Made by a program: the position numbers and the translations under genes. Below the pieces are notes generated by a model. The model saw only the letters and a program-made list of their open reading frames with translations, searched no databases and was not told the DNA's origin. A DNA stretch of 64,000 nt from Macrolepiota albuminosa (Eukaryota > Basidiomycota > Agaricomycetes > Agaricales > Agaricaceae): contig JAMWFC010000060.1 of NCBI GenBank assembly GCA_027475525.1, positions 1,240,001 through 1,304,000 of the forward strand, read 5' to 3'. This document shows positions 11,600 to 23,039 of this stretch, piece after piece (position 1 is the stretch's first letter; every line of letters starts with the position of its first letter).

Positions 11600-14500
11600 G
11601 ACTACCACTACAACTAATTGAGCTACCCTACAGAGGAGGACCATCAACAAGGACCTTTGACTTGATCCTTAGGTCGTCTGTGGATGGGAGGAGCACCTGA
11701 AGGTGGCGTGTTAGAGGATGGTACAGGAGGTACAGAAACACTAGGAGGAGGTGTGGGAGGAGCACCTGGGCGAGAAGCATGAGGAGCACCTGGAGGGGCA
11801 GCAGAGGGGTTGGGGGATGAGTACCACCTGTCCTCGTCTGGGTGAGACTCAAATGATGTAAAGGGAAAAGCCATGCATTTGAATATGGCTTTACGAGCGT
11901 CAAGGTTAACAAGAGGGGAAAGGGGGAGTGAGGAGAGGCTCTTAGAAACAGCATGTAATTAACAACCCCAGGTCAGGAAGAGATAAGAACTAACCAAGCT
12001 TCCTGTTTTGTGAAGTAGGCTGGCCAGACTTGAAGCGGTACCTATAACAGGTGCCTACACAACACATGAGCATTACTCACAACCCATGCTAAGGGGAGGT
12101 GTATGGTGACCAAGGATAGGTCTAAGGTGATCATCCACTCCTTGGATGCAGCTAGCAGGATTCGGTACCTGCACACCAGGGTCATGGTGTTGCCGTTCTC
12201 ATGCAGAAAGCCATGAGTAGGCATTAACGCAAGAAGGATCACAGGACAGTAAAGACATTTGGGCTCATCAAGAAGGAGGGAAGGTTCTGGCATGATGTGA
12301 TATTGATCAGTTTACCAGTGCCAGAACCCATAAAATACCTCAAGCTACTTGCAGGGTTGCAGAGATTTGGGAATCTTACATGTGCAAAACAATTATGAGG
12401 GGGGGGGTGACAGCAGCAATGCCATTCATATAACTACAATACAAGAAATCAAATATCTAAAATCTGTCAGCCCAGTGGCACCACAGAAAAGAAGGAGACA
12501 GCTCATATAAGCAACATGGGAGATGGACGTGCATCAAGAACCAGGCAAAAGGAGAGGCCTCCATCCTTTGGCAGGACCACAAAAGAGCTGACCACTGGTA
12601 GACGAGTGGAGAGCCTAGCGAGGTGATGCGTTACAAGGAAGAAACAAGGTAATAAGGTGACAAACCAGATAGTGGGTCTCCTCCAGCAACAGCTCAAGTC
12701 ACTCTTTTGTCTCCTCAGTCAAGATTTGCTTTATTTGGTGACTATTAGAAGAGAAGGAGGACAAAAAAGGCAATAGTGCACCTGAAAATCTGACTCCAAT
12801 TCTTCTCCATATCAAAATGGGTCAAAGGCATGTTGTCATTCCAAATTTCACAAGCCATGCGCAGTAGCTGACAGTGACAACCTAACTTGATGACTCCGTC
12901 GTGCAGTCCCAGCACACCAACAGCCAGGTAGTGGTGGAAGAAGAAGGTAGCACATTCCAGGAAGGTGGGAGGATCAATCATGATGTGAGCACGATCACAG
13001 CAGGAAGACCACACAAGGCCAGTTGGGCTTTCCATCGTGAAGACTGATGAGGTTCAGTTGAGGCATGGGCAATTTATAGAACTCGGGCAGCATTGATGAC
13101 GCCAACTGTGGTTGGGTATGCTGGTCATATACGCAGTACAATGCCGTCTCCAGCGCTTGGCGTGCATAGTTGTGAGGAGTCCTGACAGGGTCCCAGTGTG
13201 CTCAAGTGGAGGTGATAAAACGATGCGCTAGATTATAGTGTGTCGGGGGCTACCTGGCAGATGGTAAGCGTTGTAGTTTAAACAAAATTATTGAAGAAAA
13301 GACAAGTAGCGCAGCATATTGTGCCTGTAGGTGGCACTGTAAACGACAAAGATGAGATAGACGTGGCTAGCGCCCGACTTAGTGACAAAGTCAAAGGAAA
13401 CTAGTGCGATTTGAATGCTGAGTGTAACTGTGTGCTTAATGGGTTATGATTCGTTGTTATATACATGTAAAGTAGCTATTTTATATACTATGCACTACTG
13501 TGTTTGCCAAGATACAAGTCCATCTGTGGTGCTACCTCCTAGCGCCTCTTCTTGTGGTTTCCTCTAGCAGCAACCTGTCAATGGCAACCTTTTGCACATG
13601 GATGACAGCGACCAACAGCGTTATGACCCACAGCGACCAGCGTCGACTCTATATTGGCTTAGAATTGCTTGAGTCTGCTCACTTTTATTATAACTCTGAT
13701 TGGCCAGGCTGTTCTGAGGTATGGTCAGAAAATCCTCGACAGATGCTGTGAGCGCTAATGTCAGCGCTACACATTGTATCAGTTCCTGACAGGTCCAGAT
13801 GTTGGATTTAAGTATATCCAGTGCCGCTGTCATTGATCCTTTTAGACTTCTGATTGAAGTGCCTCATCAAATGGCAGCGCCTGCTGCTGGCTCCTTCTGG
13901 AAGTGATCGGAGTTTAGTTAGAGTCCTCTCCCGCCATCGTGTTAGCGCTATACGTTATGAGCCTCCTTTGTCCTTGGGATAGGTGAATGGAGTGTGCTGA
14001 AGGCTTGGTAGCTAGGGGTTAGGATAAATGTCTAAATCCTGTAGTAGGTTGCCAGAGCTAGAGCTGCTCTATATTCCCAACTGGTTGCTAGAGTCCTGAG
14101 TACGTCAAGTGTCGGTTGGCCTATAATGTCCCTTGATGTGCTCAGTCCGAGTAGAAGCCTATCAGCATGTCAACTAGCAACAGCATGGGAGGTCACTTCT
14201 CAAGGGACTTGAACCCTGACAAGGATGCGAACCAATAGGAAGCACTTGACTCATTTTTAGATTGCGCAAAGAGGAAGTTAACCTTTGAGATCTGGTGCTT
14301 ATACCCACCATTACCGAATAACCACAAGTGATCAGTGGCACTCTATTTCTTACACATTAAACTTCTTGCATGAATCGACTTATTTTTCTACAGACGATTT
14401 ATATTTCTTCCTAGGCTGGCACAATATTGGCTATTGGGTCACACTGGCAAAGGGGTTTTCTATGCTATGATGATTTACTGAGCATTTTCCCTTTTTCTTA

Positions 14501-17151
14501 TTTTGTATTTGATTACTTACAAACTGATGATTTCAGAACAAAGGGGGGGAGCATTTATTTTTAGTACAGCTACAATAAACTATGTATCACAAGTGACCAA
14601 GTTCACAAAGTTCAAAGCGCTATGGGCCGGCAACTATGCATCAGACTCAAAGGGAGCGGGATTGCCCAAAGGAAGCAAGTTCCCATCCTGAATGGTGTTA
14701 CTCACTTGCCACTCAAGCGCATCAGTGATGTCATCATGAAGCTCAAGCAGGAGGAGCTCACAACATGCTAAGGTGGAGACACAAGGGTGCAGGATGGCGA
14801 GTTCGCTACCAATGACATCGGTCGCATCTTCAATATGGCAAAGTTGTTTGGGAGATTGGCGGCAAGATGAAGGGGAGTGATGGGATAAGAGAACTCATCC
14901 CTGAGCCAAGGGTAGGCATCACTGGAAACATGCATAGCTGCGGGGGAGTCCAAAAGGGATCAAACTTAGCAGAGGTCAGAGAAGGGGAGAACAAACTAAT
15001 AAATGCTGACTTACTCAAATGGTTATGGGAGCCTGAGGAGTCCATTCATGGCGCTCATTGCCTGGGGACATAGCCCTAGCAGAGGAAAGGTGGATGCCAT
15101 AAGAAGGCAAGTACCTCCAGTGGCAACGGCGCTCACCCTGAGCCACTAAGGTCCCTTCAGACTCAGGCATGGTGGAAGACTCATGAGTACTGGGGAAGGA
15201 AGAAAGGCTGCAAGGAGGAGTAAGAGATGGAGTAATAGGAAGAGTGATGGGGGAGGCGCTAGCCACAGCAGGCTCAGGAGCAGAGGTAGCACCAGTGACA
15301 GACATCACAACATCTTTGGCAGGAGGAATATCCATGACAATGGAAAGCAAAGGAGTAGGGGACCTGGTGACAAAGAGGTTAGCGTGACCAAAAAGAAAAC
15401 ACAAGGACTACGCACTGGTTATCACTAGGGCCACTCTGATAAGGGTTAGCAGCAATAGGGGGAGTAAGGCAAAGCAGAAGAGCACGTACTGCCAACAGCG
15501 CATCAGTATCGACTACAGGCTCAGCCTCATTGTTATCCTTGCCCTCAGCATCCCTCTCAGTATCCTCCCCTTCATCAGTAGACAACTCAGTTGAAGACAA
15601 GACTACAGGAGTAGCAGGCGCTAGCTCCCAACCCTTACCAGGACTCTTGCTAGAAGAGGCGATGACGGGCTTATGTTTCAAAGGAACAGGACAATGGGGA
15701 GAGCAGGCAAAGGGGGCCGTCATGGTGGTGCTATCTTGGGTAATGGGAAGTGCTAGGCTTGCAGCGCTAATCACAGTAGGCTGGTGAGTAGCCACCAGAT
15801 CATATTGCTGCAGCATGAAGGCCTGGGCATTATGAACTCAGACTGCATGCTTGTAATTCCTCTGCATAATAGCGTCCCTACCATGTTCATGAGTACAAAT
15901 CCCATTGAAGGCACAACTCTGTTTCAACACATCACATTGGTAGCAGGGAAGAGAGGTGGTAGGAAACCAGCAGCTCTTGGGATCGTTCTCAGACCAACAT
16001 TTATCACACTGAGAAAGAAGTTAGCAACATCATCAACCTATCAGGGATGAACAAGTACTTACTGCACCAATCTTTGCCCTAAAAGCATGACACTCCACAG
16101 GCACAACTATAACCTTCTTCTTAGCGCTGAGTACTTGGACACCAGCCAGGAGGCTGGTATCAATAATGGTAGTATTGCGACAAAGGCGTAACAAGTCACA
16201 AAGCTCTGTGTCAGTAAACATAGTCTGGTTTGGCATCTAAGAAGAGCATGATCAGGCGCTAAAGCCTAGCAATCTTAAAAGGAAACACTTACAATATACA
16301 AAGGGGCAATGCAAGCAGGGAGATTGATCTGGGAAGCAAAGTTAGTAAAAGAACTAGAGGCAGGTAAACAAGGATGCATGGTACATTTGGGAGGGCTAGC
16401 GTGAGCAGGGGGCACGTGATTAATAACAACAGCAAAGTTATGGGGGGGAAGGCAAGAAATAGTATGGGTGGGTCTGGGCCAAGGCTTACTGGAGGTAATG
16501 GCAATTCGTTTGATGGCCGAATGAGGAGGTGCAGTATGAGTGGAAGAAGCAATGATAGGGGCAGTGCAAGCAGGAGAAGCACTGCCACAAAAAGGACTAC
16601 CAAGAACAGGAGGAGGCTGGACAGAAGCAGAAGAGGGAGGAGCAGTAGGAGCAGCAGGAGTGGAAGGGATGGTAGAGGCTGACAGAGCACCAGGAAGACT
16701 GGCAATGGTAGGTGACATAGCAACCAACTACTCAAGGTTAACATTAGGAACGTGGGAAAGAAGAGGAGAAACTTACTTTGCCAACCTTGGTACTAGCCAA
16801 CAAGGCATTGATCTCATTGAACAGAGAGGGAGCCTAGTATGGGTGCTGAACCTTAGCACCACAAATCCAAAATCAAACCTAAAAACTTACAAACAAGTCT
16901 GTGAACAGTCGCAACCAATTGGCACCTTCATATTTGTGGTACCAAGCCATGCACCACTCACAAACTTTGATGCCCTGCACCTAGGAACTGTCAGAGCTGC
17001 AAACCACAAGCTACCGCTGATAAAGCTGCATGATTTCAGGAACGGTTTGTGGCGCATTGGCAGGACCGACAGACTTAGCATGATCAAATAAATAAGAGGC
17101 CTTAGCCAGGAAATTGTGGAGAGCAGAGGAATCGAAAGTAGTGGACATGCT
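11600..17151 (-). pseudogene. Gene X copy 1: multi-exon Cys- and Pro-rich protein gene, interrupted by a solo LTR
   Basis: A minus-strand gene remnant, unrecognised. The likely start is MSTTFDSSALHNFLAKASYL (17151), followed by a decayed part encoding VCEWCMAWYHKYEG (about 16990-16930, another frame). A Pro/Ala/Ser-rich stretch follows (16727-16290), ending at a GTAAGT donor, then an exon MPNQTMFTDTELCDLL (16236 down) ending at another GTAAGT. Next comes a Cys cluster CDKCWSENDPKSCW with CYQCDVLKQSC (15990-15910). An acidic stretch (STDEGEDTERDAEGKDNN, about 15590-15540) and Pro-rich parts continue to about 14700. The region 14680-14165 and 13090-12750 is homologous to gene X copy 2 (46.0-48.1 kb), with LTR A (13094-14164) splitting it. 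A Pro-rich C-terminal tail lies at 11874-11644. The Cys clusters suggest zinc binding, but the function is unknown. It could be a host gene family or an accessory transposon gene. Confidence 0.4.
13094..14164 (-). mobile_element. Solo LTR A (minus) inserted in gene X
   Basis: A 1,071-bp LTR. In minus orientation it begins TGATAGGCTTCTACTCGGAC and ends GTTGGCGTCATCA, so it has TGAT/ATCA ends. It is flanked by GCAT on both sides (13090-13093 and 14165-14168; AGCAT is shared if one end base is assigned to the flank), a 4-5 bp target duplication. A TATA-like ATATAAAATAG region occurs on the minus strand near 13480. The two flanks together align collinearly with the uninterrupted gene X copy 2, which confirms the insertion. 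Its relatives are 17295-18354, 34898-35869 and 37710-40059. Confidence 0.75.
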
Positions 17152-17294
17152 GAAAAGATGGGAAGAAAAACACAAGAAGGTGAAGTGCTGAAAATGACTT
17201 TTATAAGGTGCCAGCAGCATCATATGGACTGTAGCACAGTCAAATTAATGATGGCATTTGACTGAGGACAGTTAATTTTTCAGTTGAGGAGAGA

Positions 17295-18354
17295 TGATAG
17301 GCTTCTACTCGGACTGAGTGCATCAAGGGACATTATAGGCCAACCAACACTTGACATACTGAAGGTTCTAGCAACTAGTTTGGGATATAGAGCAGCCTTA
17401 GCTCTGGCACTCTACTACAGGGCTTATCTATTTACCCTAATTGCCAGCTACCAGGCCTTCAGCACACTCCATTCACCTATTTCAAGGACAAAGGAGGCTC
17501 ACAATGTATAGCACTAACACAATGGCAGAAGGGGACTCTAACCAAACCCGGATCACTTCCAGAAGGAGTCAGCAGCAGGTGCTGCCATTTGACAAGGCAC
17601 TTCAATCAGAAGTCTAAAAGGATCAATGATGGTGGCACAGGATATACTTAAATCTGACATCTGAACCTGTCAGGAACTGGTACAATGAGTAGCACTGACA
17701 TTAGCGCTCATGGCTTCTGTCAAGGATTTTCTGACCATACTCTGGAACAGCCTGGCCAATCAGAGTTGTAGTAAAAGTGAGCAGACTTGTATAATTCTAT
17801 GTCAATATAGAGTCGCCATTGGTTGCCATGGGTCATAACACTATTGGTCACCATCATCCATGTGCAAAAGGTTGCCGTTGACAGGTCACCATTAAAGGAA
17901 ACCACAAGGAGAGGCGCTAGGAGGTAGCGCCACAGATAGATGTTTATCTTGGCAAACACGGTAGCACATAGTATATAAAATAGCTACTTCACATGTATAT
18001 AACAATGAATCACAACCTCTTGAGCACCTAGTTGCACTTAGCATTCAAATCACGCTAGCTGTCTCTAACTTTGTCACTAAGTTGGGTGCTAGCCTCGTCT
18101 ATCTCGTCTTCGTTGTTTATGGTGCCATCTATAGGCACAATACGCTGTGCTACTCATCTTTTTCTATATATTTTTGTTTAAGCTACGACGCTTACCACCT
18201 GCCAGGTAGCACCCGAGGTGCTATAATCTAGCACATCGTTTTATCACCTCTGCTTGAGCACACCGGAACCCCTCACAACTACATACACCAAGTGCTGGAG
18301 ACGGTATTGTACTGCATATAGATCCAGTGCACCCAACCACAGTTGGCGTCATCA
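17295..18354 (+). mobile_element. LTR A (plus), abutting a gag-like pseudogene
   Basis: A 1,060-bp copy of LTR A in plus orientation, from TGATAGGCTTCTACTCGGAC to GTTGGCGTCATCA. Its left flank (GAGA) and right flank (ACGC) do not match, so it is either one end of a formerly larger element or the product of recombination between LTRs. On its right it truncates the gag-like pseudogene (18355-19310). A TATA-like TATATAAAATAG region is at about 17970. It is the inverted relative of the solo LTR A at 13094-14164. Confidence 0.7.
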
Positions 18355-19310
18355 ACGCTGTCTGAATCCAAAACAGAGGGTGGCTTGGCTAATAACCTGA
18401 GTGCCTCTAAGAGGTTCTGCGATGCTTCAAGAAAGCACAAAGGACTGAGGCAAAGATGAGTATTGTCATTGCTCCATATGGGAATCATCTTGGCTATGTC
18501 GAGCAATAAAACCTTCTCTGGGGAACAATCTTCAATGCCAAATAGGCAAACTACCTTAGTATAAACAACCTGCGGAGAATTGTTAATGAGATCAATGTGG
18601 TGGTTAGTAAAGAAATGAAGGGGAGGTATAAATCTGTTTTGTATATTAAGGAGATAGATGGTAGGTATAATGACACCCCTGGATTCTCTGAGAGATAGTT
18701 CAATAGGATTGCTCATCTCCATGGTTTTGAGCAATCTTGCTCAAATGGAACCATCAGCCTCTTTACTTCTTTCTTTTAGGACTTGGCATTTGTCCTTAGC
18801 TTGCCTTTTGCCATGGACATGATTACTGACAATCTTGTGCAGGAGAAAGGGTGGTAAAGGACCTAAGAGAGAGCAAAGAGCCTCACTATCAACCTGGTCT
18901 TGGATTTTGTCCTCTGCATAGAAATAAGAGGCTTTGAGTGGGGGGCCAATATCCATATTCAAGGGATGAGGAGATGGGGCATTTTTGGCATTAACAGTCT
19001 GAAAGATACTAGTATTGTTGAAATCTTTGATAGCAGCATTTTTACAGATTTGAACTGCTAAAGGCAGCTAGAAACAACTGATGCCATTAGGGGAATTGAT
19101 CTTCCCATCAAAATCAAAGTTGTTGGGGATAGGTCTGCAGATGCCTGCATTAGGTAGCAGGTTGTCCTTGGAAGGAGGAGCCATCACAAGAGTTGCTGGC
19201 ATGGCAGCTGACAAAGCAATCTGGAATAGCGGATCATAATCATGGAAAATAGCAGGGGGAGTAGAAGGACGTTGGGTTGCAAATTGCATAGTAGAAGGAA
19301 AATCAGACAT
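18355..19310 (-). pseudogene. Gag-like pseudogene truncated by LTR A
   Basis: One minus frame from ATG at 19310 (MSDFPSTMQFATQRPSTPPA) runs to the LTR A junction at 18355 and contains two in-frame stops: TAG at about 19068 and TGA at about 18741, where the reading DGSI-stop-ARLL suggests a lost Arg codon. Readable conserved-looking parts are DIGPPLKASYFYAEDK, LPPFLLHKIVSNHVHGKRQA, SNPIELSLRESRGVIIPTI, YLLNIQNRFIPPLHFFTNHH and LSPLCFLEASQNLLEALRLL. I recall similar proteins as the first ORF of fungal retroelements, but cannot name the family firmly. The context supports this: an LTR-like repeat (type F) with a possible primer-binding stretch lies immediately upstream (19331-19465). The C-terminus, where a zinc knuckle might lie, is missing. 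Confidence 0.55.
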
Positions 19311-19339
19311 AGGGTGAGCTAAGAGGATGCCAACCAGTT

Positions 19340-19465
19340 TGTAAAGTAAAATAAATTTAAGTTTGAGGATGACTATCTCATCCTGTACTCATATTATGTA
19401 TTATGAGAGGTTATCTAAAAAAGGAAAGATGAGAGACCCTCCAGGCCAACTCACCTTATTTCATG
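19340..19465 (-). mobile_element. LTR F end with adjoining PBS-like site
   Basis: In minus orientation this repeat ends ...TTTACTTTACA and is followed at once by AACTGGTTGGCATCC, a TGG-containing stretch in the place of a primer-binding site. About 15 bases further is the ATG of the gag-like frame. It is closely similar to 2930-3060. The outer end of the LTR could not be defined; a second repeat word set (19500-19635 against 20710-20850) lies beyond it. Confidence 0.5.
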
Positions 19466-19494
19466 CTGGGCTAGCTGGCGAAGCCTGTAGCCTC

Positions 19495-20852
19495 AGCTAT
19501 CAGTAATAAAGCAGACAAATTTGAAGTCATGATAATATTGATAATGATTGAGAAAAGTAAATGAGATAAGACAAGTACTAATAAGGAACCTTATAAAATC
19601 TTCTAGAACATCACATGATATAAGCAAATTGAAAAAAAAAACTCAATCTCAATCTCAGGTAAACAAAATTTCATCTCACTCATTATCTCAATTTCATCTC
19701 TTCTCATCTTAGCTTAATCTTAATTTAATCTTACTATTATTTCTTGGTTTCTTAATATCTTCTATTTATCTTTTAATTTTCTTATAATCTTTTAAGAAAG
19801 ATAGATATTGCAGATAATGATTATTATTATATATATACAATAATAATGATATAAATCATTATGTAATTTAATTGTTGATGAGCAAGAATTTATAGTGACC
19901 ATAAACTTTATTTCTATATAGAGCAACAAAAAACTTAGAAGGAAACCAACTTCAAAAATCATAAAAACACAATAATATATTTTGGAGTATATTATGTACT
20001 CAGTCTAGATTTTGAAAAGAAAGAATTGAAAAATTAAAAGAGCTTATTGCATGTTAAAATGCTTAAAAAGAGTCACTAATCTAATTTCAGCATGCAAAGA
20101 AAAATTTAGAGTTATATATAAAGAGAAAGCGTGGATTCAGATCAGATCTTATTGAATAATCTCACTTTTGAGGAGAGATGTTTAGCATGTTTCTTGCTTT
20201 ATTTGCATATAGATATGAGTTAGATGTTATTTGTTTTTTTTAGTGGCATCATATATAATATACAGATCTTCCATTAGATTACATATTATTATCAGATAAT
20301 TGTATATGTATGCATAGAAGAAAGAAAAAGAGAAGACTTGTGTATAAAATGAATGGCTTCTGTTACAATCAATCTGTATAAATGTATTAAACCATGTAAT
20401 ATGAAGGTTAGTCATCTTTGTCTCAGAGATGATCAGCCTATTGTCTGGTTGTTTAGTTATGTGATCCCATTTTTGAAGAAGAGTGTTTAGCATGTTTTTT
20501 GCTTTATTTGCACATGAATGTGGATGAAATGTTATTTAGTATTTTTAGTGGCATCATACATAATTTACAGATCTTCTATTATACAGATTATATATTATTA
20601 TCAGGTAACTATATATGCATAAGAAAAAAAAAAAAAGAAGACTTGTATAGAATGAACTTATTACTTCCTATATCTGTTATTATAACAAATAATAATAACT
20701 AATAAGCAGTAGCAGACAATAATAACAAAACAGACAAGTTTGAAGTCATGAATATAACTAAAAATAAAAAATCAAACAAGGTACTAATAAAAAACTTAAT
20801 AGAAATATCTAGAACATGCTAGAATATCACATGATCTGGAGCAAAGTTGAGG
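19495..20852. repeat. Two dispersed repeat pairs in AT-rich DNA
   Basis: First pair: 19495-19633 resembles 20707-20852 (shared words ACAAATTTGAAGTCATGA and ATCACATGAT). Second pair: 20150-20375 resembles 20461-20690, a tandem duplication of about 310 bp (shared GTTTAGCATGTTT, CTTTATTTGCA, TTTTTAGTGGCATCATA, ACAGATCTTC). The DNA between is AT-rich, with CTCATCTCAATC-type simple words at 19640-19760. No gene is supported. Confidence 0.5.
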
Positions 20853-20859
20853 AGAACTC

Positions 20860-21068
20860 AAGATGTTTGAGCATTTAAAAGTCTTTTTTTCTTACTTGTA
20901 TAAGAGAGTTGGGGAATCAGAGCAACTCATAGGCTAAAAGTAGTACTCATAAATAATGTTGAAAGAATAGAAGCAGTAAAATAAAACAATGACAGAGGAA
21001 ATAAAAAACTGGATGAAGAGAGAATGAAGAAAGAATAAAAAAGGGAGGTGATGAGGAGTTTTCTGACA
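20860..21068 (+). repeat. Old LTR D fragment
   Basis: The stretch aligns, with many differences, to the 3' part of LTR D in B2 (about 61640-61826). Shared words are GTTGAAGAATAG/GTTGAAGAAGTAG, GAGAGTGAAGAAA-like A/G-rich sequence and the end TTCTGACA (21061-21068), matching CCTGACA. The 5' half is not recognisable. Confidence 0.45.
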
Positions 21069-21337
21069 GAAAAGATACATGAATGTTTTGATATGCCTAT
21101 TTGATTAGAAAGCTGCAGAACATTGCAAAAACTACAGCTACATGTTACCAGGTTAGAGCCTAAACAATCTATGTTGAGACCACATATCTTGGCTAGAGAA
21201 AGGTTGAGGCTCTAAGCACCACTTGAAGCTTCTTGTAAGAAGAACAAGTTGCATTTAAGTTAATCGGTCACTAAAGAAGACAAAAAGAAGTGTTCAAATT
21301 ATGAATAAAGTCTGGGCTCTGTCAATTAAAAAAAACT

Positions 21338-23039
21338 TATGGCACAGGTCTATTACTATTCTGTATCTTCTGTGACTATCAAAATATACTTGAACAGGTC
21401 AAAGTACCTGTTATAGCAGAATTGCTTGATGCTTTTGTAGTTGCCCTAGCAGAAGCATATTCAAAATCTGTAATAGAAAATTTTTTGGCAGGCATCAAGG
21501 CCTGCTATCTGCTACATGCTATAGCATAAAACATAGACAAATTTGGAATGAAAGCATTAATAAAGGCACAGAGAGATTGACTTCTGCAATGGCCAAGAAA
21601 AAGAAGAGGAGCCTATGTACACCAAGTTTTCTCAAAGCCATGCACCAACAATTAAGTATAGCCAATATAGCTTTAGACTTACTCACACTGCTAGCAGTGA
21701 AAGCTGTTTTTTTTTTGGAAAAATTAAAAAAGAAACATGTTATGCAACTTCTATGATATGTTTCTTTGAGAAATATGTAAGCATTTTCTGAGTGTAAAAG
21801 TTAAAAAAAAACTTTATCTATTTCCTATCATAAAATAACATCTTTTTACCATCTTTGTGTTAGTGTAAACACGCTGGAAATGTTTATAATTGTTCTTTCT
21901 ATGTTGCTCAAAAATATAGAAATTATATTTCTCATAGAACTAGGCTTGGAAGAATTTAATTTCTTTCTTTGAATTTTTCTCTTACATACTTTTATTCTTT
22001 TTCTCAGTGAAATATAATAAGAAAGTTATAACATATATCTAATGGCAATATGTGACAAAGATGATTGTCTCTTTAATTGTGTTGTTATCAAATTGCTGGT
22101 AACTCTCAAATCAACTCTCTCAGAGAATTCTTTTCTCATATATTGCCATTGGATATATGTCATAACTTTCTTATTGTATTTTATTAAGAAAAAGAGTAAA
22201 AAATATCCAAGAGAAATTTTCAAAGAAAGAGATTAAATGCTTTCAAGCCTAGTTCTATGAGAAATATGATTTCTATATCTTTGAGCAACATAGAAAGAAC
22301 AATTATAAACATTTCTAGTATGTTTATACTGGCAAAAAGATGGTAAAAAGATGTTATTTTATAATAGGAAACAGTTAGGAAATAGGTGAAGTTTTTCTTA
22401 ACTTTTATATTCAGAAAATGCTTATATATTTCTCAAGGAAACATGTCATGGAAGTTGCATAACATGTTTCTTTTTTAATTTTTCCAAAGGAAACAGCTTC
22501 TGCTGCCAGCAGTGTCAGCATGGCAGTGTTTGCTTATACAATCACTTGCTTCTACAGTACCACCTATTTAGAGAAATTTACTGTATTAATGCTGATCTTA
22601 TTTGATCTCTCAGTTTATATAAAACTATGAGACATCAAAATCAACAAATAGAGCAGGCCTCAAGACTATTGCCATCTATCTGCCCAGGACAAAGACTATG
22701 GTCCATGGCAAAATAGTGTTATAGGCTGCTTAAAGTAGTTTGTCAGATCTGAAAAGAGTCCTTGAAATCCATTTACAAGTGAATATACCACCATCAGACA
22801 GCTCTTTATTTGCCCACCACAACAGAAAAGGAAAATCCATAGCATTAAGCAAGAAAATGTTTTTAGAAGTGCTTATAAAAGCAGAAAAAGCTGCTAACCT
22901 AGAGCTATTGCAAGGACATAGGATCATCATCAGAGCCACATTGGAGTATCTCATAAGAAGAATTCTATTTGAAGCAATGAAAGCAACTGATTACTGGACT
23001 AGCAACATGTTTTACAGGTATCTGTTAAAATACAAATAA
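21338..23039 (+). pseudogene. Tyrosine recombinase-like gene remnant (Crypton/DIRS type), split by a foldback element
   Basis: Upstream part: LLLFCIFCDYQNILEQVKVP and AYSKSVIENFLAGIKACYLL (21340-21510), then TPSFLKAMHQQLSIANIALD (21621-21680), with a TAA at about 21527 and frame changes. The foldback element (21686-22514) follows. After it the reading resumes in frame: MAVFAYTITCFYSTTYLEKF (22521-22580). The C-terminal domain (22740-23039) reads SDLKRVLEIHLQVN, LLQGHRIIIRATLEYLIRRI, ATDYWTSNMFYRYLLKY. The spacing of H, R, W and Y there resembles the tyrosine-recombinase signature (HxxR ... W ... Y) of fungal Crypton-like or DIRS-encoded enzymes. The family normally has GHGIRIGGT at the His motif, so key positions are altered. 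It is inactive by stops and insertion. An RT domain was not seen nearby. Confidence 0.55.
21686..22514. mobile_element. Foldback CACTA-like non-autonomous element (829 bp)
   Basis: The whole element is a long imperfect inverted repeat: the left arm (21686 to about 22060) is mirrored by 22140-22514 with a loop of roughly 80 bp. It starts CACTGCTAGCAG and ends TGCTGCCAGCAGTG, so the termini are CACTG/CAGTG. It is flanked by TCA on both sides (21683-21685 and 22515-22517). Removing the element and one TCA restores the recombinase frame (reading LDLLSMAVFAYT), direct proof of insertion. CACTA (EnSpm) transposons have CACTA/CACTG ends and 3-bp duplications, so this is best read as a foldback derivative of that superfamily. 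It has no transposase; frames inside mirror each other. Confidence 0.75.

Noticed and set aside
16275..16744. Leu-rich 151-codon minus frame (16289-16744) as a membrane protein
   Set aside because: The overlapping frame 16275-16727 is Pro/Ala/Ser-rich, ends at a GTAAGT donor and fits the gene X exon chain. The Leu-rich one is its shadow.
17295..18354. LTR A pair 13094-14164 and 17295-18354 as the two LTRs of one element
   Set aside because: They are in opposite orientation. The first has its own GCAT duplication, and the sequence between is gene X, not a retroelement interior.
22026..22236. Small frames on both strands at the foldback centre as a gene
   Set aside because: They mirror each other because the DNA is an inverted repeat, and show no independent coding signal.
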